DNA of 64,000 bases from Lycocorax pyrrhopterus obiensis (Eukaryota > Chordata > Aves > Passeriformes > Paradisaeidae). This document shows, in pieces, positions 34,953 through 46,289 of the stretch. The notes beneath the pieces are model-generated. The model did not search any database. It was not told the DNA's origin and saw nothing but the letters and a program-made list of their open reading frames with translations. The translations under genes were made by a program, and so were the position numbers. Where the stretch lies: NCBI GenBank assembly GCA_014706295.1, contig JACSVZ010000007.1, positions 62,756,441 through 62,820,440 of the forward strand. The letters run 5' to 3'. How positions within the stretch are numbered: the stretch's first letter is position 1; each line of letters opens with the position of its first letter.

Positions 34953-35611
34953 AAGTCAACACAGTGAAACAAATTCAAGAATCGTTAAAATATGAGGATT
35001 AAGAAACAAAGTTTCAGGCACATGTTTAGAAAAAAGACATTTCTGGTATCACAAAGAGAGAAACCCCAAAAAAACATTTGCTCTGGTAAAAACCCAGCAG
35101 TGCTGGTCCCTGCTCCAAGTGGGAATGTTGTAACAGAACCTTTAAAAAAGAAGCACCTGGAATTACATAACCGGGCTGGATGTGATTTCTCCTCCACAGT
35201 AAAAAAGTTGGGAAGAGTGGAGTGCAGTCCGTGCCCGTGGGCAGAGCTCAGAGCCTCATGTGTGGGGAAGCTTGGGATAAACTCACCTCCTCCTTCCAAG
35301 GAGGAAGCACTTATCCCACAAAACACGGAGAACTGCCGCGATACTCCGAGCAAAGCCCCGGGAACAGGAAAAGGAAAATACATTCTAAGGAAGGTTCTCT
35401 CCAGCTAAACATTGCTTTGTGTTCCAACCGAAGGAGATTCCAGAGGGGGAGAAGAGTCAGGCCAGGTCAGGCTGCGTGTCCCCTCACTCCCAGAGGGATT
35501 TGTCTCCGCAGGGAACGCCGTGACACCGCGGGTGGGAACAAGCAGGAAACACTTCCAGGCTCCTCCATTCCCGGGCACAACATCAGGCAGAGCTTTGGCA
35601 CCGGCTCGTGC

Positions 35612-38600
35612 TCACCCGTTGCTCTGGAGGTGCCTGTCCAGGAACTGGGAATAGCAGTCCAGGGAGCAGAAGTAGCAGAGGATGGGAGCTTCCGTGCCTC
35701 CCATGTTATCCACGAGCACCACGGTGTGGGCCACGTGGTGCAGGTTCATGGTCACCGTGATCTGGATGAAGCTGCTCAGGCAGGCGCTCCCACACCGGCA
35801 CGTTTTGGCCACTTCCAGATCCTTACAAAGGTGGGAAGGGAGGAGGTGACAGCCGTAAGGGATTCTGTGGGATGAGAGGAGCGAGGGTGAACTCACCACG
35901 GAGTTACCTGTGTCACTCAAAGGCAGTGACAGGACACAGGCACCAGCTGGGAGATGCCATTCCCAGGGCACAGACATGGAAAACCGGAGATTTTGGACTG
36001 GTTAGGAATGAAATGCCACTTCCCAAGGCAGCCCCTAAGGATATGAATTCCAGGAGACACCACAACAGGGAGCTCATAGCAATCCTGACAGCCTGGGCCA
36101 CAGCCAATTAGGGAATTAAGGATTAAGAGTAATGAGAATTAGAGAATTAAAGGAAGATTAAGAATAATGAGACAACTGGGCACATTCTGTTCTTCCCTCA
36201 CATTCCCCGGGGAGATCTCTGTGTTTCACCCTGGCCTGACACAGCACCCATGATTCACTCCTCCCTCTCTCACACCAAGGAGTAGCAGCATTAAAACACA
36301 ACTCAGAGAAAGCAGGAGATGAAACGAGCCTTTTGCAGCAGCACTGCCCTGCAGGCATGAAATTAAAAGTTCTCTTGCTCCACAGCTCTCTCCATCCATC
36401 GTGTCAGCAATGACATCCAGAGTCAGGAACGGGAATTGCTCCTTTTGGAGTTTGCAGTGGAGCAGTGTCGAGTTTGGGGTACAAAATAAATAATTCCCCT
36501 GCAGAATTCTGTCGGGGTAACTCAAGTGTGGGTCTCAGCAGTGCCCAGCTGGCACTCCAAACTCAGCACAGATCCCACTGACTCACATCCTGCCTCCACC
36601 TACACGTTCCCAATTCTTTCCACACACCATCACTCACACAGCTAAGACTCCTGTGGGGCTTTTTTCTCACCACCTTAATTTCAGAACACCCTTTTTTTCT
36701 GGTCAGGAAAAGCATAATCAGAGCTCTGGTACTTTCCCAGAATGAAGACTGATTTCCAAACATTATTTTTGCATCTTCTCCTTCTGTTTCATCCCTTTCT
36801 CAAGGTTTTTACAGTAACTGGAATCTGACCAGCCCTGAGAGATTAAATCCTCCAGAAAAAAAACCCAGCCTTAATATTTACATCAAACCCACTGCAATTT
36901 ATATCAAGTTGGGAAAGGAGACATGTGAGGTTTAATTATAAAATCAGCAAGGTCAGAAGTGGCCCAGAACATGTGAGTAGCTCAGCTCCCTTCAGGGTGT
37001 GCCCGTGGATGCCTTTGGTGCAAATTTCTGCACAATTACCCCGGGTTTATGGGGTACTCCCCACCCTCAAGGCAGGAATGGGCACAGGATGGAGACTGGG
37101 AACACTTGAAGCCTCTCTCTCCCCTCTTTCTGTGCCAAATTTGTGTCTTTGTGCTCCCTTTCCACCCAGAGCAGGGTGGGAGCAGCAGCAGCAGCTGCTG
37201 GTACCTAGAGGGTCCTGGTACAGGAAGGATCAGGGGTGGAGTGATGGAAGTGGTGTGGGAGAAGAGCAGGGAGCTGATAACAAACAGCAGCCTGGGAGGA
37301 TGGTATTTCCTTGGTGAAATAATATTTTTTAAATTACCTCAGAGCTGGGCTTCTCTGAATAAGCCAGAACACCCTCGCTCCAACACAAAGGAAAATGAGG
37401 AGCTTAAGGAAAACCTACGGCAGGGAGAAGCCTGCAGCAGAAGTGGCTCAGGGTTGTGGAACTGATTCTCTTCTCCCAAATTGACCAAAAAAATTCTGTT
37501 CATCCCCCTTTGGTGGATAAAAACACTTCAATCTCTTGTCTTTCCTTAAATGCTTCCAAGGCACCAATTTCCTGCCTTATCCCGATGACTTGACAAGGAG
37601 AATTCAAAGGGATTTTAATCTTATGAATTTAATAGGTGAGAAAACAGGCACTGAGGAAAGGAAAGAGCCAAGTGAGGAAGGTGAGGGTGGAGAGGTGCGG
37701 AGGAGCAGTGCCAGCTGTGCCCCCCACTGCCCTTACCTGTGATTGATGGTGGCCCTGGCAGCACACTCCAACAGAGTCAATGGGATTTTCAGCTGGATGT
37801 TGGGAACCAGCGGATTGGGCTGCTCAAAAGGATTCCCAAAGAGATCCAAGTTCTCCAGACAGAGTTTCCTGAAGTCACTGGGCAGGAAGGGCAGCTTGTT
37901 GCGTGCTGCTGACAGGAAGCGCAGGTGGCTCAGCTGCCCGATCCTGCAGGGCAGGCGCAGCAGGGCGTTGTCATCGAGCCTCAGCTGCACCAGGCCCCGC
38001 AGCTGGCAGAACTCAATGGGCAGCGCCTGGATCTGGTTCTGGCTCAGGTCCAGGAACTGCAGGGATTTCTGCAGGCTGGAGCTGCACAGGGCCCCGCTGA
38101 AGGCCTCCAGGTGGTTGTCGTGCAGGTTGAGCTCCTGCAGACACACCAGGTCCCCCAGGGTGGCCGGCAGCTGCTTGATGTGGTTGTGGCTCAGGTCCAG
38201 CTTGCGGAGCCTCTTCAGGCACAGCACCCTCGTGTCGATCCTGGCCAGTTTGCAGTACGAGGTCTGCAGGTGCTCCAGGGAGAAGGGGAAGCTCTTGGTG
38301 AGGGGATAGTCCCTCCTGGAAGTGATGATCATTTTGGTCTTGGGTTTCTCCACGTCGGAGTTCTTTGCTGGGACCAGAGGTGAGAGAGGGAGAACTCCGG
38401 TGTCGCTGCCTTGGTGAGCCAGTCTCACGGCTGAAAGGAAAGTCTTTAAATTGATCACATTTGCCTGCAGGGGAACACAAGGCTGGAGTTAAAAGTTCAT
38501 TATCCTGGTTATTAACACTTTCTGAGCTGTTTTGTGTGTGTCGCTCAGCAGGGCAATGGGATGGGAGAGGGAACAGCTCTGTTATGAATAATCTGGGTCA

Positions 38601-41600
38601 AACTGTGCTGCAGCACCGGGGGAAGGAACAAAGCATGGAATCCACAGCTGAAAATAAAGTACAGAAAAAAACCCCTGATGCACTGGGACCTCCCTAAAAT
38701 CCACCAGGATAAAGAGCAAACACACATGGGGAAATCAGAGGTCTAAAACCTGAGGCAGTAATTCCTGGAAGTTACTAGGAAGGAAAAGGATGGAAGTTGG
38801 GGTTAAATTCAGCATAAAGGAAGGTGGAAAGCTTCAAGACAGGTGAAGCCAGTGCTCATGGCCACACACAGCTCTGCCTGTGCCAGCAGCAGACAAAAGG
38901 CAAATAATTTGCAAACAAAGAGCAAATAATGCCTTAGGTGGGACACAATGTAATGGCAGTAAAATCCCAGGATGGTTTGGGTTGGAAGAGACCTTAAAAC
39001 CCATCCAGTCTCGCCCCCTTCCACTATCCCAGGCTGCTCCAAGCCCCGTCCAGCCTGGCCTTGGACACTTCCAGAGATCCAGGAGCAGCCACAGCTTCTC
39101 TGGGAATTCTATTCCAGGGCCTCCCCACCCTCCCAGCCAGGAATTCCTTCCCAATATCCCATCCATCCCTGCCCTCTGGCAGTGGGAAGCCATTAAAGGC
39201 TCCCACTGGCTCTCAGTAAGAACAGAATATCAGGTGACTTGTATTTAAATAAAGATCCAGAAAGCTGTGATGCATCTGTTATACTGATTTAATTCACTTT
39301 TATGAACATTTGTGACCAAATATTTCTCTTCTAGATTTTCCAGCAAGTCTCTGCTCGAGCTGATGTGCAGCTGACAGGCACTGAGCTAAAAAGTGAATTC
39401 TAAAATAAAACCCACAATGCAGCCATAGAAGAAAGAAAAGAACAAATCTGGAGTTCTGGCAGGGCTCTGGGAGCCCAGAGGTTGTCCCTGTGTTCCCAGC
39501 TGTGACCTGCCCAAGCCCAGTGACACATTTTGCACCTCAAAGACAATTTTGCTCCTAAATGGGTTTGTTTAGACCAAATCTGAGAGGGTTCAGGACTAGA
39601 GCACATAATATGCTATAAACACCCAGCACAACAAAACAAAGATATTGGAGATAATCCTGGATGGAAATGTGAGATAAAGAAAGACATTAAAGGCCAAAGA
39701 TAATTGACTGCATCTGTAAACTAAAATTATCATTTTCCTTAAGCATTCCAAGCACAGCTCCTGCTGTGACACCTTCCAGGACGGGGAAGCTGCACAACAA
39801 ACACCTCTGTATCCAACACAGGTTATCCAGAGAAGCTGTGGCTGCCCCTGGATCCCTGGAAGTGTCCCAGGCCAGCTTGGACAGGGCTTGGAGCAACCTG
39901 GGACAGTGGAAGGGGGGGAATGGGATGGGATTTAGGGTCCCTTCCATCCCAAACCATCCTGGAACTCTAAGACCACCAACCCTCATTATCTCATCCAGTC
40001 TAACACACACATTTAGCTACAGCATTTCCCCTAATTCCAGGCAGATTTGTGGCGTTTCCAAGATAACAAAAAGGGGAATTAAGTCCAAAAAGTCCTCCAG
40101 ATCTGTGAGGAGCAAGTGAAATAAAATGTTGTACAACAGAATGAAGTTACAGGCAGGATTTCTTTGCTCTCAAGCACAAAGCACAAGTTCCTCCACAAGA
40201 CCTCCCTAAGGGCCATGCAGTAGCTCTCAACCTCTTGTTGAGAAACCCTGAATGTGTTGAGGAAAATACTAAGACACATATAAGAAAAGGAAAAAAAAAA
40301 AAAAAAGAAGCCAATAATTATTTGGAAGAGCTCAGGATGCAATTTCCTGCCACAAGGCTGAAGTCTCAGCCACAGAGATTTTGTTGGGAAAGGAGTTCAA
40401 TGTGTGTCGATGCCTCCCAAGTCTCAGCTCTGTGAGCGATGCCAAGGAAATCGGAGCTGAGGCGGATCCAGGGAAGCAGGCTCGGACCTGCTGAAGGGAA
40501 ATAAACCCCACCAAACACCCAGACTTTATTATTTCTGCTCCAGGGTTGAATGCTCTGCACTGATGTTTCCCAACTCAATTCCTGACCTGGCTGAGTGCAG
40601 CAAATCCAGTGCCTGGCAGAGCACAAGCAGGGGGATTTCCCAGGCAGCTGCACATAACCAATGTTCCCGTTTCCAATATTTGGAAATCTCTTCCCCACAA
40701 AGTTTTTGTCCACTTTTGAGAGTCAAGAAGCTTTTCTGTAATGAAGTAATAAAAATCTGGCAGGAAACTACAGAAAAGTTATGAAAAATCTTAAATTTGG
40801 GTTCTGGATTTGGAGAGCTTAAGAGGAACCTGTAATATTTTGAGATAAACTTTTTTTGATTTCTCACTCTCAGCAGAAAAAATCAGAGTAAAGGAAACAG
40901 AAGTTATTCTGGACCTAATACAAGAGCCTTAATTTTTCCAAAATACAGAACACATTGGCTTCTAACAGGAAAAAAATAACTGGGTTGGTGTCCTCCCTTC
41001 CCATTTAACCCTTTAACAGATTCACAAAATTAAGGCTGCCTTCCTCGGATTCAGACAACAGAAAAACAAAAGGATTTTCCAAACCAGCAATCAACATTAT
41101 TTGCTTTTATTTACACAGCCTGACTCTAAAGCGTTAGGTAAGAAGTCAGAGGCTTTAGAAAACCTGTCCCACTTTTCTGTCCTATGGGACTACAAAAGAT
41201 TCCTACAACAGGCACAGAAGAAAAGGACATGAGAATTTAGTGTTAATATGTGATTTTTTGGGTGGGTTTAGCATTGTTAAAAACACTTCACAGCTTCCAA
41301 ATCCTCTATGAACTCTAAATAAATACAGTTTGGAATAAGGTGAGATGGTGCCTCTGCCCTGCCCTCCGTGTGCTTTGAAAGGCACAGTGGGCACTGATGT
41401 TTGTCCACGAAAACAAGAGGATATTCCATTTACTTTCCATGAGAAAGCCTGTAAGGAACAACTATTTCATGGAATTTAAGGCCAAAGACCAATACTCCGA
41501 GGAGCGAAAAAAGTTGTTTTGAAAGAAGCTGTGAAGCAAAACATGAAAATGGACTTCTGAAACAGAAGTGGAAAAAGAACACATCCCAGCAAAGAGGGAA

Positions 41601-42322
41601 TGGCTTCCCACTGCCAGAGGGCAGAATTAGGTGGGATATTGGGAAGGAATTCCTGGCTGGGAGGGTGGGGAGGCCCTGGCACAGGGTGCCCAGAGCAGCT
41701 ATGGCTGCCCCTGGATCCCTGGAAGTGTCCAAGGCCAGGCTGGACGGGGCTTGGAGCAGCCTGGGACAGTGGAAGGTGTCCCTGCCCATGGCAGGGGTGC
41801 GGAATGAGACGGGATTTAACGTCCCTTCCAACCCAAACATTCTGGAATTCTAATGTCCCGTCCCCCCCTTCCCGCGGCGGGTCAGAGCCTCTTGAGCCCC
41901 AGCTCTGTCGCTGTGGCGGTGCCGGAGCCCCCGGCCCCGCCGGTCCCGGTGCCGGTCCCGTTCCCACCTTGCTGAGGCACAGATCCACCGCGGGCTCCCG
42001 CAGTCGCACCGTGGCCTTTCCCTCCTCCACGAAGCGCGTGAAGAGCCGCTCCACGTTCTGCTGCACCTGCGGGCACAGCGGGCTCAGCGGCCGCCCCGGG
42101 GCAGCCCCCCCGCCCTGCCCTGCCCCGCCCCGCCGCCGTCCCCACCTTGTACCGAGCCCCGCCGCGGTCCCGCGCCGTGCACACCATGAGGTAAATCCCT
42201 GCACCGGCCGCGCCGGGCGGGCGCCCGAGCGACAGCAGCGCCCGAGCCGCGCGGCCGCGGCCCCGCAGCCCGCAGGTGGGCAGGAGCCGGCTGAGCACCT
42301 CCACCTCGCACTGCAGCCGCAT
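35612..42322 (-). CDS. LRR1: leucine-rich repeat protein 1, CUL2 ubiquitin-ligase substrate receptor
   Basis: CRL2-LRR1 ubiquitylates MCM7 so that p97 can unload the CMG helicase at replication termination (known for the family). Exons on the - strand: 42146-42322 (59 codons), 41968-42066 (33 codons), 37737-38464, 35612-35864, totalling 1257 nt or 418 aa against 414 in human. All junctions are GT-AG and in frame. The N-terminal part (1-92, MRLQCEVEVLSR to VDLCLSK) is the PH-like domain. Leucine-rich repeats run at about 165-305 (LRKLDLSHNHIKQLP, LQFLDLSQNQIQALP). A BC-box-like TLLECAARATI lies at about 322-332 and a Cys-rich C-terminus (CRCGSAC, YFCSLDC) follows. The ATG at 42320-42322 matches the vertebrate start, although the frame stays open upstream. 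Intron 2 (3.5 kb) contains CR1 copies. Confidence 0.96.
38965..39196 (-). mobile_element. CR1 3' end, reverse (LRR1 intron 2)
   Basis: AATCCCAGGATGGTTTGGG to GGCAGTGGGAAGCCATT, with a deletion of the CCCTGCCCATGGCAGG block. Confidence 0.85.
39815..39972 (+). mobile_element. CR1 3' fragment (LRR1 intron 2)
   Basis: CCAGAGAAGCTGTGGCTGCC to CCAAACCATCCTGGAACTC; the CCCTGCCCATGGCAGG block is replaced by a run of G. Confidence 0.8.
41592..41852 (+). mobile_element. CR1 3' end (LRR1 intron 2), ends ~115 bp from exon 2
   Basis: GGGAATGGCTTCCCACTGCC to CCCAAACATTCTGGAATTCT. It creates opposite-strand open frames that run into the LRR1 exon but are not part of the gene. Confidence 0.85.
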
Positions 42323-42400
42323 CCCGATCCCGGTCCTGGTCTCGGTCCCGGTCCCGGTCCCAGTCCCCGTCCCGATCCCGGCACCGGCCCCGGCCCGCGC
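42323..42400 (-). repeat. GGGACC-type hexanucleotide repeat in LRR1 5' leader
   Basis: Immediately before the LRR1 ATG the gene strand is an interrupted hexamer array of GGGACC/GGGATC/GAGACC/AGGACC units (about 10-12). The hexamer frame is open and would encode Gly-Thr/Gly-Ile dipeptides in frame with LRR1 if initiation occurred upstream. Confidence 0.75.
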
Positions 42401-42693
42401 ACGGCGGGCGGCGCCCCCGGGGGCCTCCCGCGCTGTGCGCGCACAGGCGCCCGCTGTGGTGCCTGCCAGCCGCGGTACCAGCCCGCCGCGCTGCCCGGAT
42501 CCCGTCCGCCGCCCGGCGCGGGGCCGCCCGGAGAACGGGATCGCGGGGCGGGAAGGGAGGGCGGCAGCTCCGGCGGTACCGGCGGCAGCGGCCGCGCCGG
42601 CAGCACCGGGCAGCCCGAGCGCCGGCCCTCGGCGCGGCGCCCTCCGCGTGGAGCGGGCCGCTGGCACCTCCTGCTGGAGGCGGCTGGTGCGGC

Positions 42694-42704
42694 TTGGCGG
42701 GAAA
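42694..42704. promoter_or_regulatory. E2F-type site in LRR1 upstream CpG island
   Basis: TTGGCGGGAAA matches the E2F consensus (TTTSGCGC/GGCGGGAAA) and lies about 370 bp upstream of the LRR1 ATG. It fits S-phase expression of a replication-termination factor. Function is inferred. Confidence 0.6.
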
Positions 42705-42738
42705 GGGCGAGAGAGGCGGCGGGAGTGAGAGGGGTATG

Positions 42739-43274
42739 AGGAACATGGGGTGTGAGGGGACACGGGGGTGTGAGGGGACATGGGGTGTGAGGGGACACGG
42801 AGTGTGAGGGGACACGGGGGTGTGAGGGGACATGGAGTGTGAGGGGACACGGGGGTGTGAGGGGACATGGGGTGTGAGGGGACACGGAGTGTGAGGGGAC
42901 ACAGGGGTATGAGGGGACATGGAGATGTGAGGGGACATGGAGGGTGTGAGGGGACATGGAGGGTGTGAGGAGACATGGAGAGTGTGAGGGGACGTGGAGG
43001 AGCTGAGAGGACACGGGTGTGAGGGGACGTGGGCATGTGAGAGGACATGGAGTGTGAAGGGACATTGAGGATATGAGGGGATGTTAGAATGGGAGGGGAT
43101 GCTGAGGATGTGAGGAGGCATGGAGGTGTGAGGAACACGGGGTTGTGAATGGACATGGAACTGTTGGGACATGGAGGACCTGAGAGGATACAGGAGTGTG
43201 AGGGAACATGGAGGGTGTGAAGGGACATGGGGGGTGAGGGGACATGGGGGGTTGTGAGTGGACACAGCTGAGGG
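42739..43274. repeat. G-rich minisatellite, left array
   Basis: Tandem 16-20 bp units of the form GTGAGGGGACATGGAG or GTGAGGGGACACGGGG, roughly 28 copies, starting about 35 bp beyond the E2F-type site. Long open frames on the opposite strand (repeating SPHTPCPLTP) are repeat artefacts. Confidence 0.9.
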
Positions 43275-43600
43275 TGTTGCCGAATCTTAGGGACTCTAAA
43301 CATGAACAACGAGTCAGTTTTAGAAAGAAGACATTGTTTATTCCGTGCAGGGCTGAAGGTGGAAATTCTCCACAAATCAAGCACGCCATGGAATAAAAAA
43401 GTAAAATAATTTATACACTAAAGTTTACATAAATCTGCTCATCTAATCCCCAGTTCCCCCCTACATAATGCACAGTCATAGCCAAGCACGACATAAAATA
43501 TAAAATTTTCCATAAACATCAAGTAAAGCATAACACACCTGGTGACATCTGTTGGCATTGAAAAGAAAGGTTAGAGGGGAGAATGGTGCCACCAGCAACA
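43275..43600 (-). mobile_element. likely solo LTR inserted in the minisatellite
   Basis: 326 bp bounded by TGTTGC on the left and GCAACA on the right (6-bp terminal inverted repeat, TG...CA). On the - strand it has a TATAAATT motif and then GGAATAAACAATG before the 3' end, an LTR-like order. I do not see a clean target-site duplication (only GGG on both sides), so the call is probable. Confidence 0.6.
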
Positions 43601-43637
43601 GGGAGCAAAGGAAGGGACAGAGAATTCTGCGTAAGGA

Positions 43638-44165
43638 CATCGAGGGGACAGCGGGCGTGAGGGCACATAGAGAAGTTGAAGGGATGGTGGGTGTGAGGGG
43701 ACACGGGGAGCTGAGGGGACACGGAGGAGCTGAGGGGACACGAGGAGCTGAGGGATGGTGGGTAGGTGTGAGGGGATACGGGGAGCTGAGGAGACACGGG
43801 AACAGAGGGAACACGGAGGAGCTGAGGGGACACCGAGGAGCTGAGGGATGGTGGGTGGGTGTGAGGGGCACAGGAGCTGAGGGAACATGGAGGAATTGAG
43901 GGAACACGGAGGAGCTGAGGGATGGTGGGTGTGAGGGGACACGGAGAGCTGAGGGGACACGGGAACTGAGGGAACACGGAGGAGCTGAGGGAACACGAGG
44001 AGCTGAGGGAACACGGAGGAGCCGAGGGGGCAGGGAGGAGCGGTGGGATGGTGCGTGTGAGGGGACACAGGAGCTAAGGAGACACGGGAGCTGAGGGGAC
44101 ACGGGGAGCTGAGGGGACACGGAGGAGCTGAGGGGACACGGGAGCTGAGGGCAGATGGGTGTGGT
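43638..44165. repeat. G-rich minisatellite, right array
   Basis: Tandem 15-20 bp units GAGCTGAGGGGACACGGAG, with interspersed longer higher-order blocks containing GATGGTGGGTGTGAGG. Related to the left array but with a GAGCTGAG variant in place of the left array's GTGAGG. Confidence 0.9.
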
Positions 44166-44490
44166 AGCAGCAGCTCAGGCTTCATAAGCGACAGGAAGGC
44201 GCAGTGAGGGCTTGGTGTCGGTGCAGCCCTGCCCGCCCTCAGCCGGGTTTCACCACATTAGCCGCCATTGGGAGGAAAAAAAAAAATCGGGGACCCCTTT
44301 CAGCACTGTTGGTCCACATCGATTATCTCAGGGCAGATTTGGCTTCGAAATTTGCCCGCGCCGTGGATTTTGGAGGAAGCGGTGAGGGGTGCGTTGCGTG
44401 GCGGCGGCAGCAGGAGGCGGTGTTTGCGTGTGCGTTGCGGAGGGCCAAAAGGGGGTTGGTGGGTTGGGTTTGCTGGGTTAGTGGTCAAAA

Positions 44491-44791
44491 GGGGAGCCCG
44501 CGTGTCTCTGTGTTGCCCAGGCTACGCTGCAGTGGCTATTCACAGGCGCGATCCCGCTACTGACCGCCACGGGAGCTTTGACCTGCTCCGTCTCCGACCT
44601 GGGCCGGTTCACCCCTCCTTAGTCAACCTGGTGTCCCGCAGCTCCCCGCGGGTCACCATATTGATGGCGGCCTTAGCTTGGACGCCCGCTCGGCACAGCG
44701 CACGGCAGCCCAGAACTCCTGGGCTCAAGCGATCCGTCGGGCTCAGCCTCCCCGGCAGCTGGGACTACAGGCGCGCGCCACCGCGCCCGGC
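44491..44791 (-). ncRNA. RN7SL: 7SL RNA (signal recognition particle RNA)
   Basis: The 301-nt RNA scaffold of SRP, which targets nascent secretory proteins to the ER. On the - strand it starts GCCGGGCGCGGTGGCGCGCG, continues with CTGTAGTCCCAGCT and GGATCGCTTGAG (Alu domain, internal Pol III promoter), then GAACCGGCCCAGGTCGGAGA and GGAGCAGGTCAAAGCTCCCG (helix 8 / SRP54 region), and returns to GCCTGTGAATAGCCACTGCA and CCTGGGCAACA. A TTTT Pol III terminator follows at 44487-44490. Full length and without obvious damage, with a proper upstream promoter, so it is a source gene and not a retro-pseudogene. Divergent from RPS29, the same arrangement as human RN7SL1/RPS29. Confidence 0.95.
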
Positions 44792-44833
44792 GCTGCCAGC
44801 CCGCTCCGCCGCCGATACGAGCTTGTACAGCGC

Positions 44834-45556
<723 letters not shown>

Positions 45557-45557
45557 T

Positions 45558-45563
45558 AATAAA
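45558..45563 (+). terminator. RPS29: RPS29 polyadenylation signal
   Basis: AATAAA 90 nt after the stop codon. Confidence 0.85.
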
Positions 45564-45694
45564 TGGTTTCCTAACCCAGCTGGTCCGTGCGTGTTTTCCT
45601 TCTGTAAAGGTTATAGCGGCTGCGGGGGTTCTTCTCCATACAGTGCTGCTCCTGGAGTGTGGGGGGCTGCCCTGCCGTGCTCAGCTTCCCAACC

Positions 45695-45780
45695 TCCCAC
45701 TATCCCAGACTGCTCCAAGCCCTGTCCAGCCCGGCATGGAACACTTCAGGGATGGGGCAGCCACAGCTTCTCTGAAGGGA
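45695..45780 (-). mobile_element. CR1 internal fragment, reverse
   Basis: CCCACTATCCCAGACTGCTCC to GCAGCCACAGCTTCTCTG, lacking both ends. Confidence 0.7.
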
Positions 45781-46104
45781 GTGAGTTAAAGAGACACTCG
45801 AGTGTGCCAGAGGTCTGGAATTACGTTTCCCAAGCCCTTTAAAGGGGGATTACAATTATCTGGGTGCTGTTCTGCTATTGAATGCCTTTGCTCTGAGAGG
45901 ACTGACCAGGTGAATGCTCTGCTCACACCTGGATTGCCAAATGCTGATCTCTCCTGGCTGAGTGCTCTGCAGATCCTGTGGGAATCTCCAGGAGCCTTTA
46001 CTTTGTCCCCCTGGTTATTAAATCAATGAAATGGGGTGGCGAGCAGGGAATGGGAGCAAACCCAGGTGTGCCCATAGCAAAGCTGAAGGGCTGTGGGATT
46101 ATCA

Positions 46105-46282
46105 GGGAATCCCAGGATGGTTTGGGTTGGAAGGGACCTTAAATCCCATCCAGTTCCACCCCTGCCATGGGCAGGGACACCTTCCACTATCCCAGGTGGC
46201 TCCAAGTCTAGTGGAAGGTGCCCCTGCCCATGGAACTGGATAGATTTAAGGTCCCTTCCAGCCCCAACCATTCCACGATTTG
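46105..46282. mobile_element. two CR1 tails in inverted orientation (hairpin)
   Basis: Reverse copy 46109-46189 (AATCCCAGGATGGTTTGGG ...) and forward copy 46209-46280 (TAGTGGAAGGTGCCCCTGCC ... AACCATTCCACGATT), separated by only 19 bp. Confidence 0.85.
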
Positions 46283-46289
46283 GGAGAAA

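Noticed and set aside
41476..43384. Open frames of 393-529 codons on the - strand
   Set aside because: Chimeras of G-rich minisatellite, LRR1 exons 1-2 read through introns, and a CR1 copy. Only the spliced LRR1 segments are real.
44491..44791. An Alu/SINE insertion
   Set aside because: The Alu-like start is the Alu domain of full-length 7SL. The S domain, TTTT terminator and upstream ATF site are present, and birds have no Alu elements.
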